The notes under the pieces: generated by a model
Databases searched by the model: none
Told to the model about the DNA's origin: nothing
What the model saw: the letters and a program-made list of their open reading frames with translations, nothing else
Shown here: positions 28,974-38,133 of the stretch, one piece after another
Layout: each line of letters opens with the position of its first letter
Numbering within the stretch: the stretch's first letter is position 1
NCBI RefSeq assembly: GCF_020216065.1
Contig: NZ_JAIWNA010000001.1
Coordinates: 1,085,408-1,149,407 of the forward strand
DNA from: Nocardia rosealba
Lineage (GTDB): Bacteria > Actinomycetota > Actinomycetes > Mycobacteriales > Mycobacteriaceae
DNA length: 64,000 nucleotides
Direction: 5' to 3'
Translations under genes and position numbers: made by a program

Positions 28974-30419
28974 TCAGCTGTTCGGGTAGGCGCGGGCGGC
29001 CAGGCCGAGCGCCACGTCGATCAGGAAGAACCCCAGCAGGCTCAACCCGAGCAGGGGCACGAACCACCCGATCACCAAGGCCGCCGCGACGAGCGGAACC
29101 GTGATCCACAGCGACGTCTTGCGCAGCACTCCGCGCCGCGGGGGCATCGGCAACGAGCCCGCGCGGGTGGGCCGCCGCTGCCACCACATCCGGTAGCCGA
29201 GGACGATCATGACCACGAGACCGAGCATGATCGCCAGCAGCAACAGCTGGTTGACCACGCCGAACAGCAGCCCCATGTGGAAGGCGATACCCCAGTTGGT
29301 GAGCTTGGCCATCAACGGCCAGTCGGCGTAGGCGAGCCGATCGGTGACCGTGCCGTCGCCGTCGACCGCGACGGAGTCGATCGTGTAGATACCCGGCCGG
29401 CGCAACTCCTTGACTCCGAAAGCGGCGTCCGATTCCGCCGGAACAGTGATCTCGGCGGCCTGGGTGATGCCGTTGGCACGCGCGGCCTCGTAAACCCGAT
29501 CGAGTTGGACGATGCGGGCGCTCTGGTCGGCTGGGGTCGGTGTGGTGGTGCCGCCGCTGTGGTGGTCGCCGCCGGCGGTGGCCGGTGCCTCCGCGCCCGG
29601 GAGCGCGACGCTGACAGCCGGGGTGGTCCAGCTCATTTCCTCGCGCAGCTTCGTCACGTTCTCACCGGCATAGACCGACCAGGTCAGACCCGTTGCCGAG
29701 AGCAACAGGACCACCGGGAGCGTCCACACACCGATCGCGCCGTGCCAGTTCATCTTCCGGCGTCTCGGCTGCGAGAGATCCGGCGCCACCAGCCACCGGG
29801 CACCGTTGCGCGCGCGACGCTTGCGCACCCGGTTCACCCACAGCACCAGCCCGAACAGGGCGATCACCCACAGCCAGGAGGCCGCGAGTTCGCCGTAGAG
29901 CCGACCGGGTTCACCCAGGTGCAGGCTCCGGTGGAACTCGCTGAGCCAGGCACGCAACGGCAGCGCGCCACCACTGCCGTAGACGACGGCCTCGCCCACC
30001 GGCTGGGCGGTGTGCGGGTCGACGAACACCGAGAGACGTTCGGAATCACCCAGCGAAGGATCGTTGAACAACACCCGCGTGGTTTCACCGTCGGTCGCGG
30101 CCGGGGCGACAGCCACCAACGCCAGGTCGGGCTTGCCGGCGACCGCCGCGCCCACCTGCGCCGACAATGCCTGATCCGGCCCGGAGGTCTGCACCTGAAG
30201 CAGATCCCGCGACACGAACCCTTCGATCGTCGGCGCGATCGCATACAGCGCGCCGGTGAGCGCCGCGATCAGGATGAACGGGGCCACGAAGAACCCCGCG
30301 TAGAAATGCAGCCGTATGGCCAGGGGAGCGAGCCGCATCCCGCGCCGTGCGCGAGGTGCCCGCTCACCGTCCGCGACCGAACTCTCGGCCGGACGAATAT
30401 CGGTAATACTCATCATCAT
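28974..30419 (-). CDS. PepSY-associated transmembrane protein
   Basis: 481 residues. The first membrane helix (LHFYAGFFVAPFILIAALTGALYAI) is the PepSY-TM signature, followed by an extracytoplasmic PepSY-like region, three more helices and a His-rich loop (GGDHHSGG). Relatives are tied to iron or copper handling and membrane ferric reductases. The start has three Met codons in a row (30419, 30416, 30413); no strong ribosome-binding site decides between them. The open frame upstream to 30848 has no homologous content. The next gene upstream, 30858-31430, is also a membrane protein. Confidence 0.78.
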   Translation of the reverse strand: MMMSITDIRPAESSVADGERAPRARRGMRLAPLAIRLHFYAGFFVAPFILIAALTGALYAIAPTIEGFVSRDLLQVQTSGPDQALSAQVGAAVAGKPDLALVAVAPAATDGETTRVLFNDPSLGDSERLSVFVDPHTAQPVGEAVVYGSGGALPLRAWLSEFHRSLHLGEPGRLYGELAASWLWVIALFGLVLWVNRVRKRRARNGARWLVAPDLSQPRRRKMNWHGAIGVWTLPVVLLLSATGLTWSVYAGENVTKLREEMSWTTPAVSVALPGAEAPATAGGDHHSGGTTTPTPADQSARIVQLDRVYEAARANGITQAAEITVPAESDAAFGVKELRRPGIYTIDSVAVDGDGTVTDRLAYADWPLMAKLTNWGIAFHMGLLFGVVNQLLLLAIMLGLVVMIVLGYRMWWQRRPTRAGSLPMPPRRGVLRKTSLWITVPLVAAALVIGWFVPLLGLSLLGFFLIDVALGLAARAYPNS

Positions 30420-30857
30420 TCGTTTCTGAAGTAGTGAAGCCCGGTGTTCACCATCGCGAGCAGCAGCCACCGCATGTTCGAGCGCTCTCGCCGAGGTAGG
30501 CCTCGGCAGCTCGCGCAGAATCGACATCCGCGCTGGAAGACACGAGCCACCGCGGCTTTCGCCGGCCCGGGCGCTCCGCCGACACGAAGTCGGAGTTGTC
30601 CGGCACGAGCCCACCGAACGACTTCGCGCGGCATGCCTCGGCCGCCGCTGTGCGAGCCACAGTGGCCGACGCCGTGAGGGGAGCTTCCAGCTGCCGACCA
30701 CGATGAGCCGCCAGAGCGGAGCTGTGCGAGCGCACCGACCTCCGCGATCAAGATGAGCGGGCGCGCACGAAGCCAGTCGGCCGGCGAGACCCACAGCCGC
30801 CGAGCACGGGGGCATGCATTGGTGACCAGTGCACGAGAATGCGCGCACCGGGAAAGG
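30420..30857. other. Gene-free stretch, nothing identified
   Basis: 438 bp between the PepSY gene and the membrane protein upstream. Both strands have short open frames, but none has a plausible ribosome-binding site, recognisable motif or normal protein composition. No RNA gene, terminator or clear operator was found. It may be a long leader or a decayed gene. Confidence 0.4.
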
Positions 30858-31430
30858 TCAGAAGGCGAAGGCGAGAGGCGGGGCTCGGGTGCGCAGCGAT
30901 CGCGCTGTGAGGACGCGCAGAATGACGCGGTCGCGGTGGGTCAGGCGCAGAGGTGCGCGACCGGGAATGCGCGGGGTGCGGTAGCGCTGGGGGAGGGCGC
31001 GGGCCAGCAGGGCGCCCACGGCGCGGTAAGCGGCTTCGGCGCCGATGACGACCACCGCGGCGAGCACCGCCGCGACAGTGTGCGCCGTGAGCATGCCGAG
31101 GCCGAGCGAATCCTCCACGTGGTGTCCGTGACCGGACCAGCTCATCGTGGTGTGACCCACGAGTTGACCGCCCAGCAGCACCACCGCGAGCCCGAGCGCA
31201 CCGTGACGCACCGGCCCGGCCACCAGCGCACCGACCACGGCCGACACCGCCGCCAGCAGCACGACCGTGGTGCTGCCCGGCATGGCGCTCCCGGCGGCCA
31301 GCCCGTGGGCGGCCAGCGACAACGCACCCGACATCGAGCCCGCACAGGCACCGCGCACGCGCGCGCCGAGGGCACGCGACGGCGCGGACGCCTGCCGGAA
31401 CTCGATGATCACCGGCCGATGATAAAGCAC
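30858..31430 (-). CDS. Hypothetical membrane protein, His-rich loop
   Basis: 190 residues with about four hydrophobic segments (about 28-48, 54-72, 74-92, 107-128), a SWSGHGHHVEDS loop between helices and a basic C-terminal tail. The His loop could bind metal, which would fit the PepSY neighbour, but this is speculation. The start is GTG 31430; a second GTG begins VIIEFRQ. Family not recognised. Confidence 0.6.
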   Translation of the reverse strand: MLYHRPVIIEFRQASAPSRALGARVRGACAGSMSGALSLAAHGLAAGSAMPGSTTVVLLAAVSAVVGALVAGPVRHGALGLAVVLLGGQLVGHTTMSWSGHGHHVEDSLGLGMLTAHTVAAVLAAVVVIGAEAAYRAVGALLARALPQRYRTPRIPGRAPLRLTHRDRVILRVLTARSLRTRAPPLAFAF

Positions 31431-31461
31431 CGCCGAGACGGGTCCCGACGGTGCGACGGGA

Positions 31462-33120
31462 TCACTGCCCGTCGATGTCCATCTCGATCAGCGGCTTACG
31501 CAGCAGCTTGCCGGTCGCGTTGCGGGGGAGTTCGTCGAGGAAGATCACTTCGCGCGGCACCTTGTAGCGGGCCAGGTTCTGGCGCACGAAGTCCTTGATC
31601 TCGTCGGCATCCCGGGCGGAGTCGGGCCCGGGCACGACGAAGGCGCGCAGACGCTTCCCGTAGTCGCGGTCGTCGACACCGACCACGGCCGCTTCGAACA
31701 CGTCGTGGCGGCCCGCGATGAGGTTCTCCACCTCGAGCGGGAAGACGTTCTCACCGCCGGACACGATCATGTCGTCGTCGCGACCGTCGATGTAGAGCAG
31801 ACCGTCGGCGTCGAAATGGCCGACGTCGCCGCTGGACATCATGCCGTCGACCATCTCCTTGGTCCGGCCGTCGGTGTAACCGGTGAAGGCGAAACCGTTG
31901 TCCACGAAGATCGTGCCGGTGACGTTCGGCTCGGTGATGGGCTTGCGGTTCTCGTCGAGCAGCACGATGCGGATACCGACCGGCGGCTTGCCCGCGGTGG
32001 TCGGCGACTTGCGCAGATCCTCCGGGGTCGCCACGGTCATCACCGCGCATTCGGTGGAACCGTAGAGGTTGTAGAGGCTGTCGCCGAAGTAGTCCAGGCA
32101 GCGGGTCACCACATCGGGCGCGATGGCCGAGCCCGCCGCGAAGATCACCTTGATCGTGGACGGGTCGTACTTCGCCAGGATCTTCTCGTCCAGGTCGAGG
32201 ATGCGCTGCAGCATCGTCGGGACCACGACCAGCGAATCCGCCTGGTACTTCACGATATTGGCCAGGGTCTGTTCGGGGTCGAACTTGCGCTGCTGGAAGA
32301 TCACCCGGTTGCCCAGCGCCAGACCGAGGGTGAACTGCGACAGACCGGTGCCGTGGAAGATCGGCGCCGCCATGATCATCGTGCCGTTGTAGGGCAGCGG
32401 CACGCGGTCGACGAACTGGGCCGACGCGAACGGGCTCACCTTGTCGCGCGGGGCACCCTTGGGGGTACCGGTGGTGCCGCTGGTCAGGATGACCATGCCG
32501 CCCGGCTTGCTCGGCGGGGTCAGCGGTTCCACCGAGCGCCCCGAGATCAGCGACTCGACCGTCGGGATCGACGGGTCGACACCGTGCGCCTCGTCGACCC
32601 AGGTCAGGATGCGCGGGATCTCGGCGGGAATGGCGCTCATGAGATCCATGAATTCGCTGTCGTGCAGCACCGCCTTGACCTTTTCGCGGGTGGCCACGTC
32701 GGCGAACTGCGGTTTGGCGAAGCCGGTGTTCATCAGGACCGCGCGCACGCCGAGCTTGCCCGCCGCGAGCAGGCTCAGCACCATGCCACGGTGGTCACGC
32801 GCCAGCACGGCGATCACATCGCCCTCGCTGATGCCACTGGCGCGCAGCCCACGAGCCAGGGCGCTCGACTGCTCGTCGAGCAGCCCGAAGGTGAGCTCAC
32901 CGCGTTCGTCGACGATCGCGCCCGCACCGGGTCGCGTCTGGGCGGCGTGCATGACCACACCGGCGAACGGGCCGAATTTCGACACATTGCGGAACGAGCG
33001 CGCGGCATGGTCGAGACGCAGCGGGTTGAACAGCTTGCGGTCGACCATGACCTTGACACCGAGGGCGAAATCGCCCGCGCGTCGAGCCGTGCCGCCTAGC
33101 GCGGGCAGAGACAGAGACAT
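31462..33120 (-). CDS. Acyl-CoA synthetase (fatty-acid-CoA ligase), paralogue 1
   Basis: 552-residue ANL-superfamily enzyme. The P-loop is ILTSGTTGTPKGAPR, the A5 motif is YNLYGSTECAV, the A7 motif is SSGDVGHFDADGLLYIDGRDDDMIVSGGENVFP and the C-terminal catalytic lysine is in NATGKLLRKPL. It activates a carboxylic acid, most likely a fatty acid, to acyl-CoA through an acyl-adenylate. It is followed upstream by a close paralogue with the same domain order. Chain length preference cannot be read here. Confidence 0.88.
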   Translation of the reverse strand: MSLSLPALGGTARRAGDFALGVKVMVDRKLFNPLRLDHAARSFRNVSKFGPFAGVVMHAAQTRPGAGAIVDERGELTFGLLDEQSSALARGLRASGISEGDVIAVLARDHRGMVLSLLAAGKLGVRAVLMNTGFAKPQFADVATREKVKAVLHDSEFMDLMSAIPAEIPRILTWVDEAHGVDPSIPTVESLISGRSVEPLTPPSKPGGMVILTSGTTGTPKGAPRDKVSPFASAQFVDRVPLPYNGTMIMAAPIFHGTGLSQFTLGLALGNRVIFQQRKFDPEQTLANIVKYQADSLVVVPTMLQRILDLDEKILAKYDPSTIKVIFAAGSAIAPDVVTRCLDYFGDSLYNLYGSTECAVMTVATPEDLRKSPTTAGKPPVGIRIVLLDENRKPITEPNVTGTIFVDNGFAFTGYTDGRTKEMVDGMMSSGDVGHFDADGLLYIDGRDDDMIVSGGENVFPLEVENLIAGRHDVFEAAVVGVDDRDYGKRLRAFVVPGPDSARDADEIKDFVRQNLARYKVPREVIFLDELPRNATGKLLRKPLIEMDIDGQ

Positions 33121-33248
33121 CGAACAGCCTTTCGGCAGACCGAGCCCGCGTCACCGCGGGGCCGGACCGCGTCTTCGAGATCCAGTGCTGGTGCTAACAA
33201 TAGCAAGCACGACGCTCTTACTGTGTCGCCCGTCTCAGCGCTGAGCCA

Positions 33249-34874
33249 TCACTGTGACACGTCATAGTCGATGAGCACCCGGCGCAGGATCTTGCCGGTG
33301 GCATTACGGGGCAGTTCCTCGACGAACACCACCTCGCGCGGCACCTTGAAGCGGGCCAGGTTCTCCTTCACGTGGGCCTGCAGCGCGGCGGCGTCGGGCG
33401 TGTGGCCGGACTCGGGAACGACGAAGGCGCGCAGTCGTTTTCCGAACTCGGGGTCGTCGACGCCGACCACCGCCACATCGAACACCTGCGGGTGCTCGAT
33501 CAGCAGGTTCTCCACCTCCTGCGGGTAGACGTTCTCGCCGCCGGAGACGATCATGTCGTCGTCGCGGCCGTCGACCATGAGCAGGCCGGACTCGGTGAAA
33601 TGGCCCATGTCGCCGCTGGACATGAAACCGTCGATGATCTGCTTGTGCCTGCCGTCGGTGTAGCCCTCGAACGGGGCACCACTGCGCACGAAGATCCGGC
33701 CCTTGGCGCCGGGTTCGCGGACCGGCTGGTCGTGCTCGTCGTAGAGGCGGACCTCGCAGGTGATGGGGGAGCGGCCGACCGTGCCCGGCGCCTCCGCCAG
33801 TTCGGCGGGGTTGGCGATGGACGCGATGGCCACCTCGGTGGAGCCGTAGAGGTTGTAGAGCACCGGCCCGAACACCTCGGTGGCCCGGATGCACAGCTCC
33901 GGGGTGAGCGCCGACCCGGCGAACAGGATGACCTTCAGCGACGACAGGTCGTATTTCGCGCGGACCTCGGCGGGCAGCTCGGTCATCCGGTGCAGCATCG
34001 TCGGCACGCAGACCAGCATCTCCACCTTGTGCTCGGCGATCGAGGCCAGCGTGGCCTCGGCGTCGAAGCGGCGCCGCATCACGATCTTGTTCGACAGGAT
34101 GGTGCCGACCAGCCAGGTACCCAGACCCGTGCTGTGGAAGATCGGCGAGACGATCATCATCACGCCGCGCTTGGGGAAGGGCACCCGGTCGACGAACTGC
34201 GCGGTGGCCATCGGCGTCACCTTGGTGCGCGGCGCGCCCTTGGGCAGGCCGGTGGTGCCGCTGGTGAGGATGATGAAACCGCCCGGCTTGCTCGGCGCGG
34301 GCAGCGGCTCGGCGGAGTTGGCGGCGATCAGGTCGTCGAAAGTGGTTGCGCCCGCCGGGATCTCGGCGCCCTCGTCGACCCAGGTGAGGTAGCGCGGCAG
34401 GTCCGCGGGTAGTGCGTCGAGCAGGCCGAGGAACTCGCTGTCGTGCAGGACCGCGCGCACCTTCTCGCGCTCGCACACCTCGGCGAACTGCGGTTTGGCG
34501 AACCCGGTGTTCATCAGCGCGATGCGCGCCCCGAGCTTGCCCGCGGCGATCATCGACATGATCAGACCGCGATGGTCGCGCGCCAGGACCGCGATCACCA
34601 TGCCCTCGCTGATCCCGGCCGCCTGTAGACCACGGGCCACCGCCGTGGACTGGTCGTCGAGTTCGCGGTAGGTGAGTTCGCCGCGTTCGTCGGCCAGGGC
34701 GACCTGCTCGGGTGCGACGCGGGCGGAGTGCCGGACCAGGGTGGCCTGCGGGCCGTAGATCTTGGACTCTTTCATCGTCCGCAGGGTCTCGAGCGGCTTG
34801 GTGGGATCGGAGACGCCACGCGAACGCAGAACACCGAGGGCTTTCACCGTTTCGAGAAGATGGGCCACGTTCAC
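33249..34874 (-). CDS. Acyl-CoA synthetase (fatty-acid-CoA ligase), paralogue 2
   Basis: 541 residues, same architecture as its neighbour: ILTSGTTGLPKGAPR, YNLYGSTEVAI, SSGDMGHFTESGLLMVDGRDDDMIVSGGENVYP, and a C-terminal NATGKILRRVL. Identity between the two proteins is high over most of the length, so they look like a tandem duplication. Start GTG 34874 (NVAHLLET) follows GGAGGTAG and was preferred over the upstream Met at 34892. Separated from the first paralogue by 128 bp. Confidence 0.87.
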   Translation of the reverse strand: MNVAHLLETVKALGVLRSRGVSDPTKPLETLRTMKESKIYGPQATLVRHSARVAPEQVALADERGELTYRELDDQSTAVARGLQAAGISEGMVIAVLARDHRGLIMSMIAAGKLGARIALMNTGFAKPQFAEVCEREKVRAVLHDSEFLGLLDALPADLPRYLTWVDEGAEIPAGATTFDDLIAANSAEPLPAPSKPGGFIILTSGTTGLPKGAPRTKVTPMATAQFVDRVPFPKRGVMMIVSPIFHSTGLGTWLVGTILSNKIVMRRRFDAEATLASIAEHKVEMLVCVPTMLHRMTELPAEVRAKYDLSSLKVILFAGSALTPELCIRATEVFGPVLYNLYGSTEVAIASIANPAELAEAPGTVGRSPITCEVRLYDEHDQPVREPGAKGRIFVRSGAPFEGYTDGRHKQIIDGFMSSGDMGHFTESGLLMVDGRDDDMIVSGGENVYPQEVENLLIEHPQVFDVAVVGVDDPEFGKRLRAFVVPESGHTPDAAALQAHVKENLARFKVPREVVFVEELPRNATGKILRRVLIDYDVSQ

Positions 34875-34971
34875 TCGACTACCTCCACACATCGTTTGTC
34901 TCGATGCTCACGGTAGCAGTGTGGTGGCCTGCGTCACAGTGGCAAATCAGGGCAATTGGGACAATTCCCAA

Positions 34972-35463
34972 TCATCGCTGCGCGCTGGCCAGCGCGGCGA
35001 GCAGCGGAACCAGCCTGCCCTCGGGCACCTCGAAGCGGCCGAGACCCGCGGTCTGCAACCAGCCGACCGCCGCCAGCTGACGCAGATGCTGATAGATCTC
35101 GGCCGAGGTGCCCAGTTCGGCGATGGCCGCCAGGTCCGCGGCGGTGCGGCGACCGTACACGATCTCGCGGAGCAGTCGCAGGCGTACGGGATCGGCAAGG
35201 GCGGCAAGGCAATTGGCCGCTTCGATGGTCCAGATGTCGCCGACGATGGCGTCGGTGGCGTACTGCGCCTGCCAGTCCACCCGCTCACCCGTCGGCAGCT
35301 TCAGCGCGCCTGCAAGCAGGACGCCGCCGTTGCGGTCGCCCGCATCGTCGAATTCCGCGCGCAATCGCGCCACCGCCCAGGGCAGCCGCTCGTCGGTGTG
35401 CGCGGTGCCTTCGAGGGCGGCGACCCGCCGCTCCAATGCCTCGAGTCGCTCGTCCAGATCCAC
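34972..35463 (-). CDS. ArsR-like winged-helix regulator
   Basis: 163 residues. The N-terminal helix is coiled-coil-like (MDLDERLEALERRVAALEG), and a winged helix in the C-terminal half (ANCLAALADPVRLRLLREIVYGRRTAADLAAIAELGTSAEIYQHLRQL) resembles ArsR/MarR-type repressors. No metal-binding cysteine pair is present, so it is not a classic metal sensor. The target is unknown; it faces away from the ligase genes and precedes the secreted protein gene on the same strand. Confidence 0.7.
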   Translation of the reverse strand: MDLDERLEALERRVAALEGTAHTDERLPWAVARLRAEFDDAGDRNGGVLLAGALKLPTGERVDWQAQYATDAIVGDIWTIEAANCLAALADPVRLRLLREIVYGRRTAADLAAIAELGTSAEIYQHLRQLAAVGWLQTAGLGRFEVPEGRLVPLLAALASAQR

Positions 35464-35554
35464 GCGGTCAACCTACGCCACCGCCGGGCCCGCCGTTGCC
35501 CCGACGCGAACACCCCGGGACCATGTGGGCCCGGGGTGTCGTGGTCGGTGCGAA

Positions 35555-36175
35555 TCAGCGCGTGACGGCGCCGAACGACGGCTGCTGGATGTGGCCCAGC
35601 CGGTAGGCGTAACCGTCCGGCTGGCCGGCGTCGGGCCAGCGGTGCCACAGGCTGCCGTACACCGCCGCGACGATCAGGCCGCCGCCGGTGTTCAGCGGTG
35701 CGGTGCGGATGGTGGTGTCGACGGGGACGTCCATGTGCTCGGTGAGCACAGCGGTACCGCTCTGCCCGTTCGACAGGTTCAGCCACATCACCTCGAGCTT
35801 GGCGCCGTTCTGATTCGGCGAGATGGTGCCCGGCCCGCCGAAGAAGCCGAAGCGGAAACCGTCGACATCGAGCGCGATACCCGAGCCGTACACGCCGGGT
35901 CCGCCACCGTTCTGGCCGATATCGGAGGTGGCGGGGATCTGGAACGGCTGCGCGGGCAGGGCGACATCGACCGTGCCGTCGGCGACGAGCTGGTCGAGGG
36001 CGGCGAGCGCGCCGGGGTTGTCCGCGACGGAGGTGCGCAGCTGGGACACGGCGGCAGCCACGTCGACGGTCTGGGTCTCGGTGGGTTCGGCGACGGCGGG
36101 GCCGGCGAAAACAATGGCGGCGGCGACCGAGGTCGCGGCTACCGCGGTGGTGAAACGACGCATGAAACTCTGCAT
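35555..36175 (-). CDS. Secreted hypothetical protein
   Basis: 206 residues: signal peptide through IVFAGPAVA (cleavage near residue 29), then a small globular domain containing DVAAAVSQLR, GGPGVYGSG and a C-terminal VYGSLWHRWP. No catalytic motif recognised. A good ribosome-binding site (AGGAGAGC) precedes ATG 36175. Probably exported to the cell envelope or medium; related proteins are common in Nocardia, but the function is unknown to me. Confidence 0.7.
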   Translation of the reverse strand: MQSFMRRFTTAVAATSVAAAIVFAGPAVAEPTETQTVDVAAAVSQLRTSVADNPGALAALDQLVADGTVDVALPAQPFQIPATSDIGQNGGGPGVYGSGIALDVDGFRFGFFGGPGTISPNQNGAKLEVMWLNLSNGQSGTAVLTEHMDVPVDTTIRTAPLNTGGGLIVAAVYGSLWHRWPDAGQPDGYAYRLGHIQQPSFGAVTR

Positions 36176-36276
36176 AACCAGCTCTCCTAGAGTGTTCCTG
36201 GTACAGCTTTTCCTGTCGCTGGCACCGTAACGGAGACCTGGATCACGTTTATCGCCCGCCCCCGCGAAAATACAGT

Positions 36277-36654
36277 TCAGGGCATGGGGGCTACGTGCAC
36301 CTTGTATCCGCGATACAACTCGGGTTTCGCGGTGAGCACCGGCATGTCGAGATTCTGCGCGGTGAAGACAACCGGTGCGATGAGCGGCCAATCGGTGTGA
36401 TTGTCGGCGATGGGAACGGTGGTTCCCGTGCGAATGGCGCCCGCCGCGTCGAGATCGGCCCAGCGCACCGCGACCCGGTTGTCGAGCAGGCGGCCGAGTT
36501 CGTCGACATTGTCGACCGCGCGCATGGCGGCCATCAGGCTCACCGTCGGCACCACCATGATGCGGCGCTGCTGGGTGAACTGGCGCATGATGACCTGCCC
36601 GAACAGCGGGGACAGGGCGAGCGAGGTGAGGGCGGTGTGGTCGGCGACGCTCAC
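36277..36654 (-). CDS. PIN-like toxin of a type II toxin-antitoxin pair
   Basis: 125 residues, downstream of and overlapping a Phd/YefM-type antitoxin by 4 bp, the standard antitoxin-toxin order. The C-terminal layout (VVFTAQNLDMPVLTAKPELYRGY) resembles the end of VapC-type PIN domains. An early Asp5 is present, but the other acidic residues expected for the metal site are missing or replaced (Lys in TAKP). It may therefore be a divergent or inactive ribonuclease. Confidence 0.62.
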   Translation of the reverse strand: MSVADHTALTSLALSPLFGQVIMRQFTQQRRIMVVPTVSLMAAMRAVDNVDELGRLLDNRVAVRWADLDAAGAIRTGTTVPIADNHTDWPLIAPVVFTAQNLDMPVLTAKPELYRGYKVHVAPMP

Positions 36655-36965
36655 CGGCGGCTCGCGCTCGTGCCGTCGAGCGCGCCCATCACCTTGCTCA
36701 GTTTCGCCTCCGCCTCGGCGATGTCCTCGGCGGAATGCTGTTTGATCCGGTCGTCGAGTCTGCCGAGGATCTGTTCGCGCAGGTCGTCGTTGAAATAGGC
36801 GGGCGGCAATGCCGCGTGCCGCAAGATTTCCGCCGGTACCACTGCGACCAATTCTTTCCCCTCCCTGGTGACGATCACCGGTCGTCCGCTCGCGGACACC
36901 CCGTCGAAAACACTACCGAGCTGACCCCGCAATTCGGTCAGCGGAACACTGTCGTAATCGGCCAT
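36651..36965 (-). CDS. Phd/YefM-type antitoxin
   Basis: 104 residues. The N-terminal DNA-binding fold is typical of Phd/YefM (SVPLTELRGQLGSVFDGVSASGRPVIVTREGKELVAVVP). The C-terminal tail is helical and charged and would bind the toxin. It is directly preceded by a perfect 11-bp inverted repeat, the probable autoregulatory operator. The overlap with the toxin gene implies coupled translation. Confidence 0.8.
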   Translation of the reverse strand: MADYDSVPLTELRGQLGSVFDGVSASGRPVIVTREGKELVAVVPAEILRHAALPPAYFNDDLREQILGRLDDRIKQHSAEDIAEAEAKLSKVMGALDGTSASRR

Positions 36966-36967
36966 AT

Positions 36968-36995
36968 CCCACTGTACATCGCTGTGTACAGTGGG
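36968..36995. promoter_or_regulatory. Operator of the toxin-antitoxin pair
   Basis: A perfect inverted repeat of CCCACTGTACA (36968-36978) and TGTACAGTGGG (36985-36995) with a 6-bp centre, 2 bp upstream of the antitoxin start codon. Placement over the start region fits repression by the antitoxin. Confidence 0.75.
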
Positions 36996-37012
36996 GTACG
37001 GCGAATTTCGGC

Positions 37013-37996
37013 TCAGGCGGCCTTGCGGGCCGGTTCGCTGCGGTACCGGGTGACGGGTCCGTCGATGCCGAGCAGCCGCCACGCCAGGCGCGAAACCGGG
37101 TTCATCAGGCCGCTGTTGGTGGCCAGCGCGCGCACATCGCCGAAGATGTTGCGCATCATGGTCTGCGATTCCGGGTTCGACCAGTAGGCCTCGCGCATCA
37201 CCTCGGCGGGGATGTCGAACTTCTCGACGAACTCCTTGGGCGGGGTCATGATCATGTCGAGCATGATCCGCATCGCGACCGGGAACAGCACCGACAGCAG
37301 GGATTTGGTGACCACGTTCATGCCCGGCACATTGCGGCGCAGGTACTCGTGGGCGAAGGAGATGTGGCGGGCCTCCTCGGCCACGTGGATCTGCATCACC
37401 CGGTGCACCATCGGATGCAGGTCCACACCGCCGCGCAGCAGCGACTTCTGCAGGTGATCGATCGGTTCCTCGCCGCCGAGGATCATCGTGAAGAACAGCT
37501 CGGGGAAGTACTTGACCGCGGGCCAGATGATCATCGTGAGCTTGCGGTCGATCGTGCCCATGCCGATCACATCGCGGTAGCCGATGCGGTTGATCATCTC
37601 CTGGAACATCATCGTGTGGTTGCACTCTTCGGCAGCCTCGTGCGTGACGTACCGGAATTCCGGATCACCGTTGGGTACCGAGATCAGGTACTGCATCAGC
37701 CCGCGGATGAGCAGCTGCTCGAAATCCAGGCCGACCTTGGCGATACCGGCCTGGCGCCACATCCCGATGGCGATCTGCTTCTCGATCGGTTGCGCCTTGT
37801 ACCAGGGGTGACGGCCGAGCGGGTCCTCGTCGGGCATGATCCAGCGCGGGTCGTCGCTGTGCACGGCGAACTCGGGCGAATCCCAATCGATGTCGACATA
37901 GGGATCGAAGTGCCGGTTCACCGAGCCTTCGGACAGGTTGCGCAGGATCTCGTGGTACTCGGGATCGGTCGCGGTGTTCTTGGCTGTCGACAGCAT
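37013..37996 (-). CDS. AurF-type diiron oxygenase
   Basis: 327 residues. Iron ligands are visible in THEAAEECNHTMMF and in HVAEEARHISFAHEYLRR, the paired E/H motifs of the AurF (p-aminobenzoate N-oxygenase-like) family. Members hydroxylate or desaturate diverse substrates; the substrate here is unknown. The promoter carries a palindrome between -10 and -35, suggesting control by a TetR-type repressor not found in the window. Confidence 0.82.
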   Translation of the reverse strand: MLSTAKNTATDPEYHEILRNLSEGSVNRHFDPYVDIDWDSPEFAVHSDDPRWIMPDEDPLGRHPWYKAQPIEKQIAIGMWRQAGIAKVGLDFEQLLIRGLMQYLISVPNGDPEFRYVTHEAAEECNHTMMFQEMINRIGYRDVIGMGTIDRKLTMIIWPAVKYFPELFFTMILGGEEPIDHLQKSLLRGGVDLHPMVHRVMQIHVAEEARHISFAHEYLRRNVPGMNVVTKSLLSVLFPVAMRIMLDMIMTPPKEFVEKFDIPAEVMREAYWSNPESQTMMRNIFGDVRALATNSGLMNPVSRLAWRLLGIDGPVTRYRSEPARKAA

Positions 37997-38030
37997 CAGC
38001 GGTGTCTCCTTTGTGTGGCGCAGCTCGCAC

Positions 38031-38053
38031 GTTATATGAGACCCGGGGTCTCA
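38031..38053 (-). promoter_or_regulatory. Promoter and palindromic operator of the AurF-like gene
   Basis: The 17-bp palindrome TGAGACCCGGGGTCTCA (38037-38053) directly abuts a minus-strand -10 TATAAC (38036-38031), so a bound repressor would block RNA polymerase. The predicted start of transcription is about 28 bp upstream of the start codon. Confidence 0.65.
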
Positions 38054-38133
38054 GACAAGTGTCGACTCGCCGTAGGATGAGGCTGCTCCAGGAATCCGAT
38101 CGCCCCGCCGCGCACCGAAGGAGTGAGAACCCT

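Noticed and set aside
30420..30857. Possible extra gene between the PepSY gene and the next membrane protein
   Set aside because: Open frames on both strands have no motif, start signal or typical composition.
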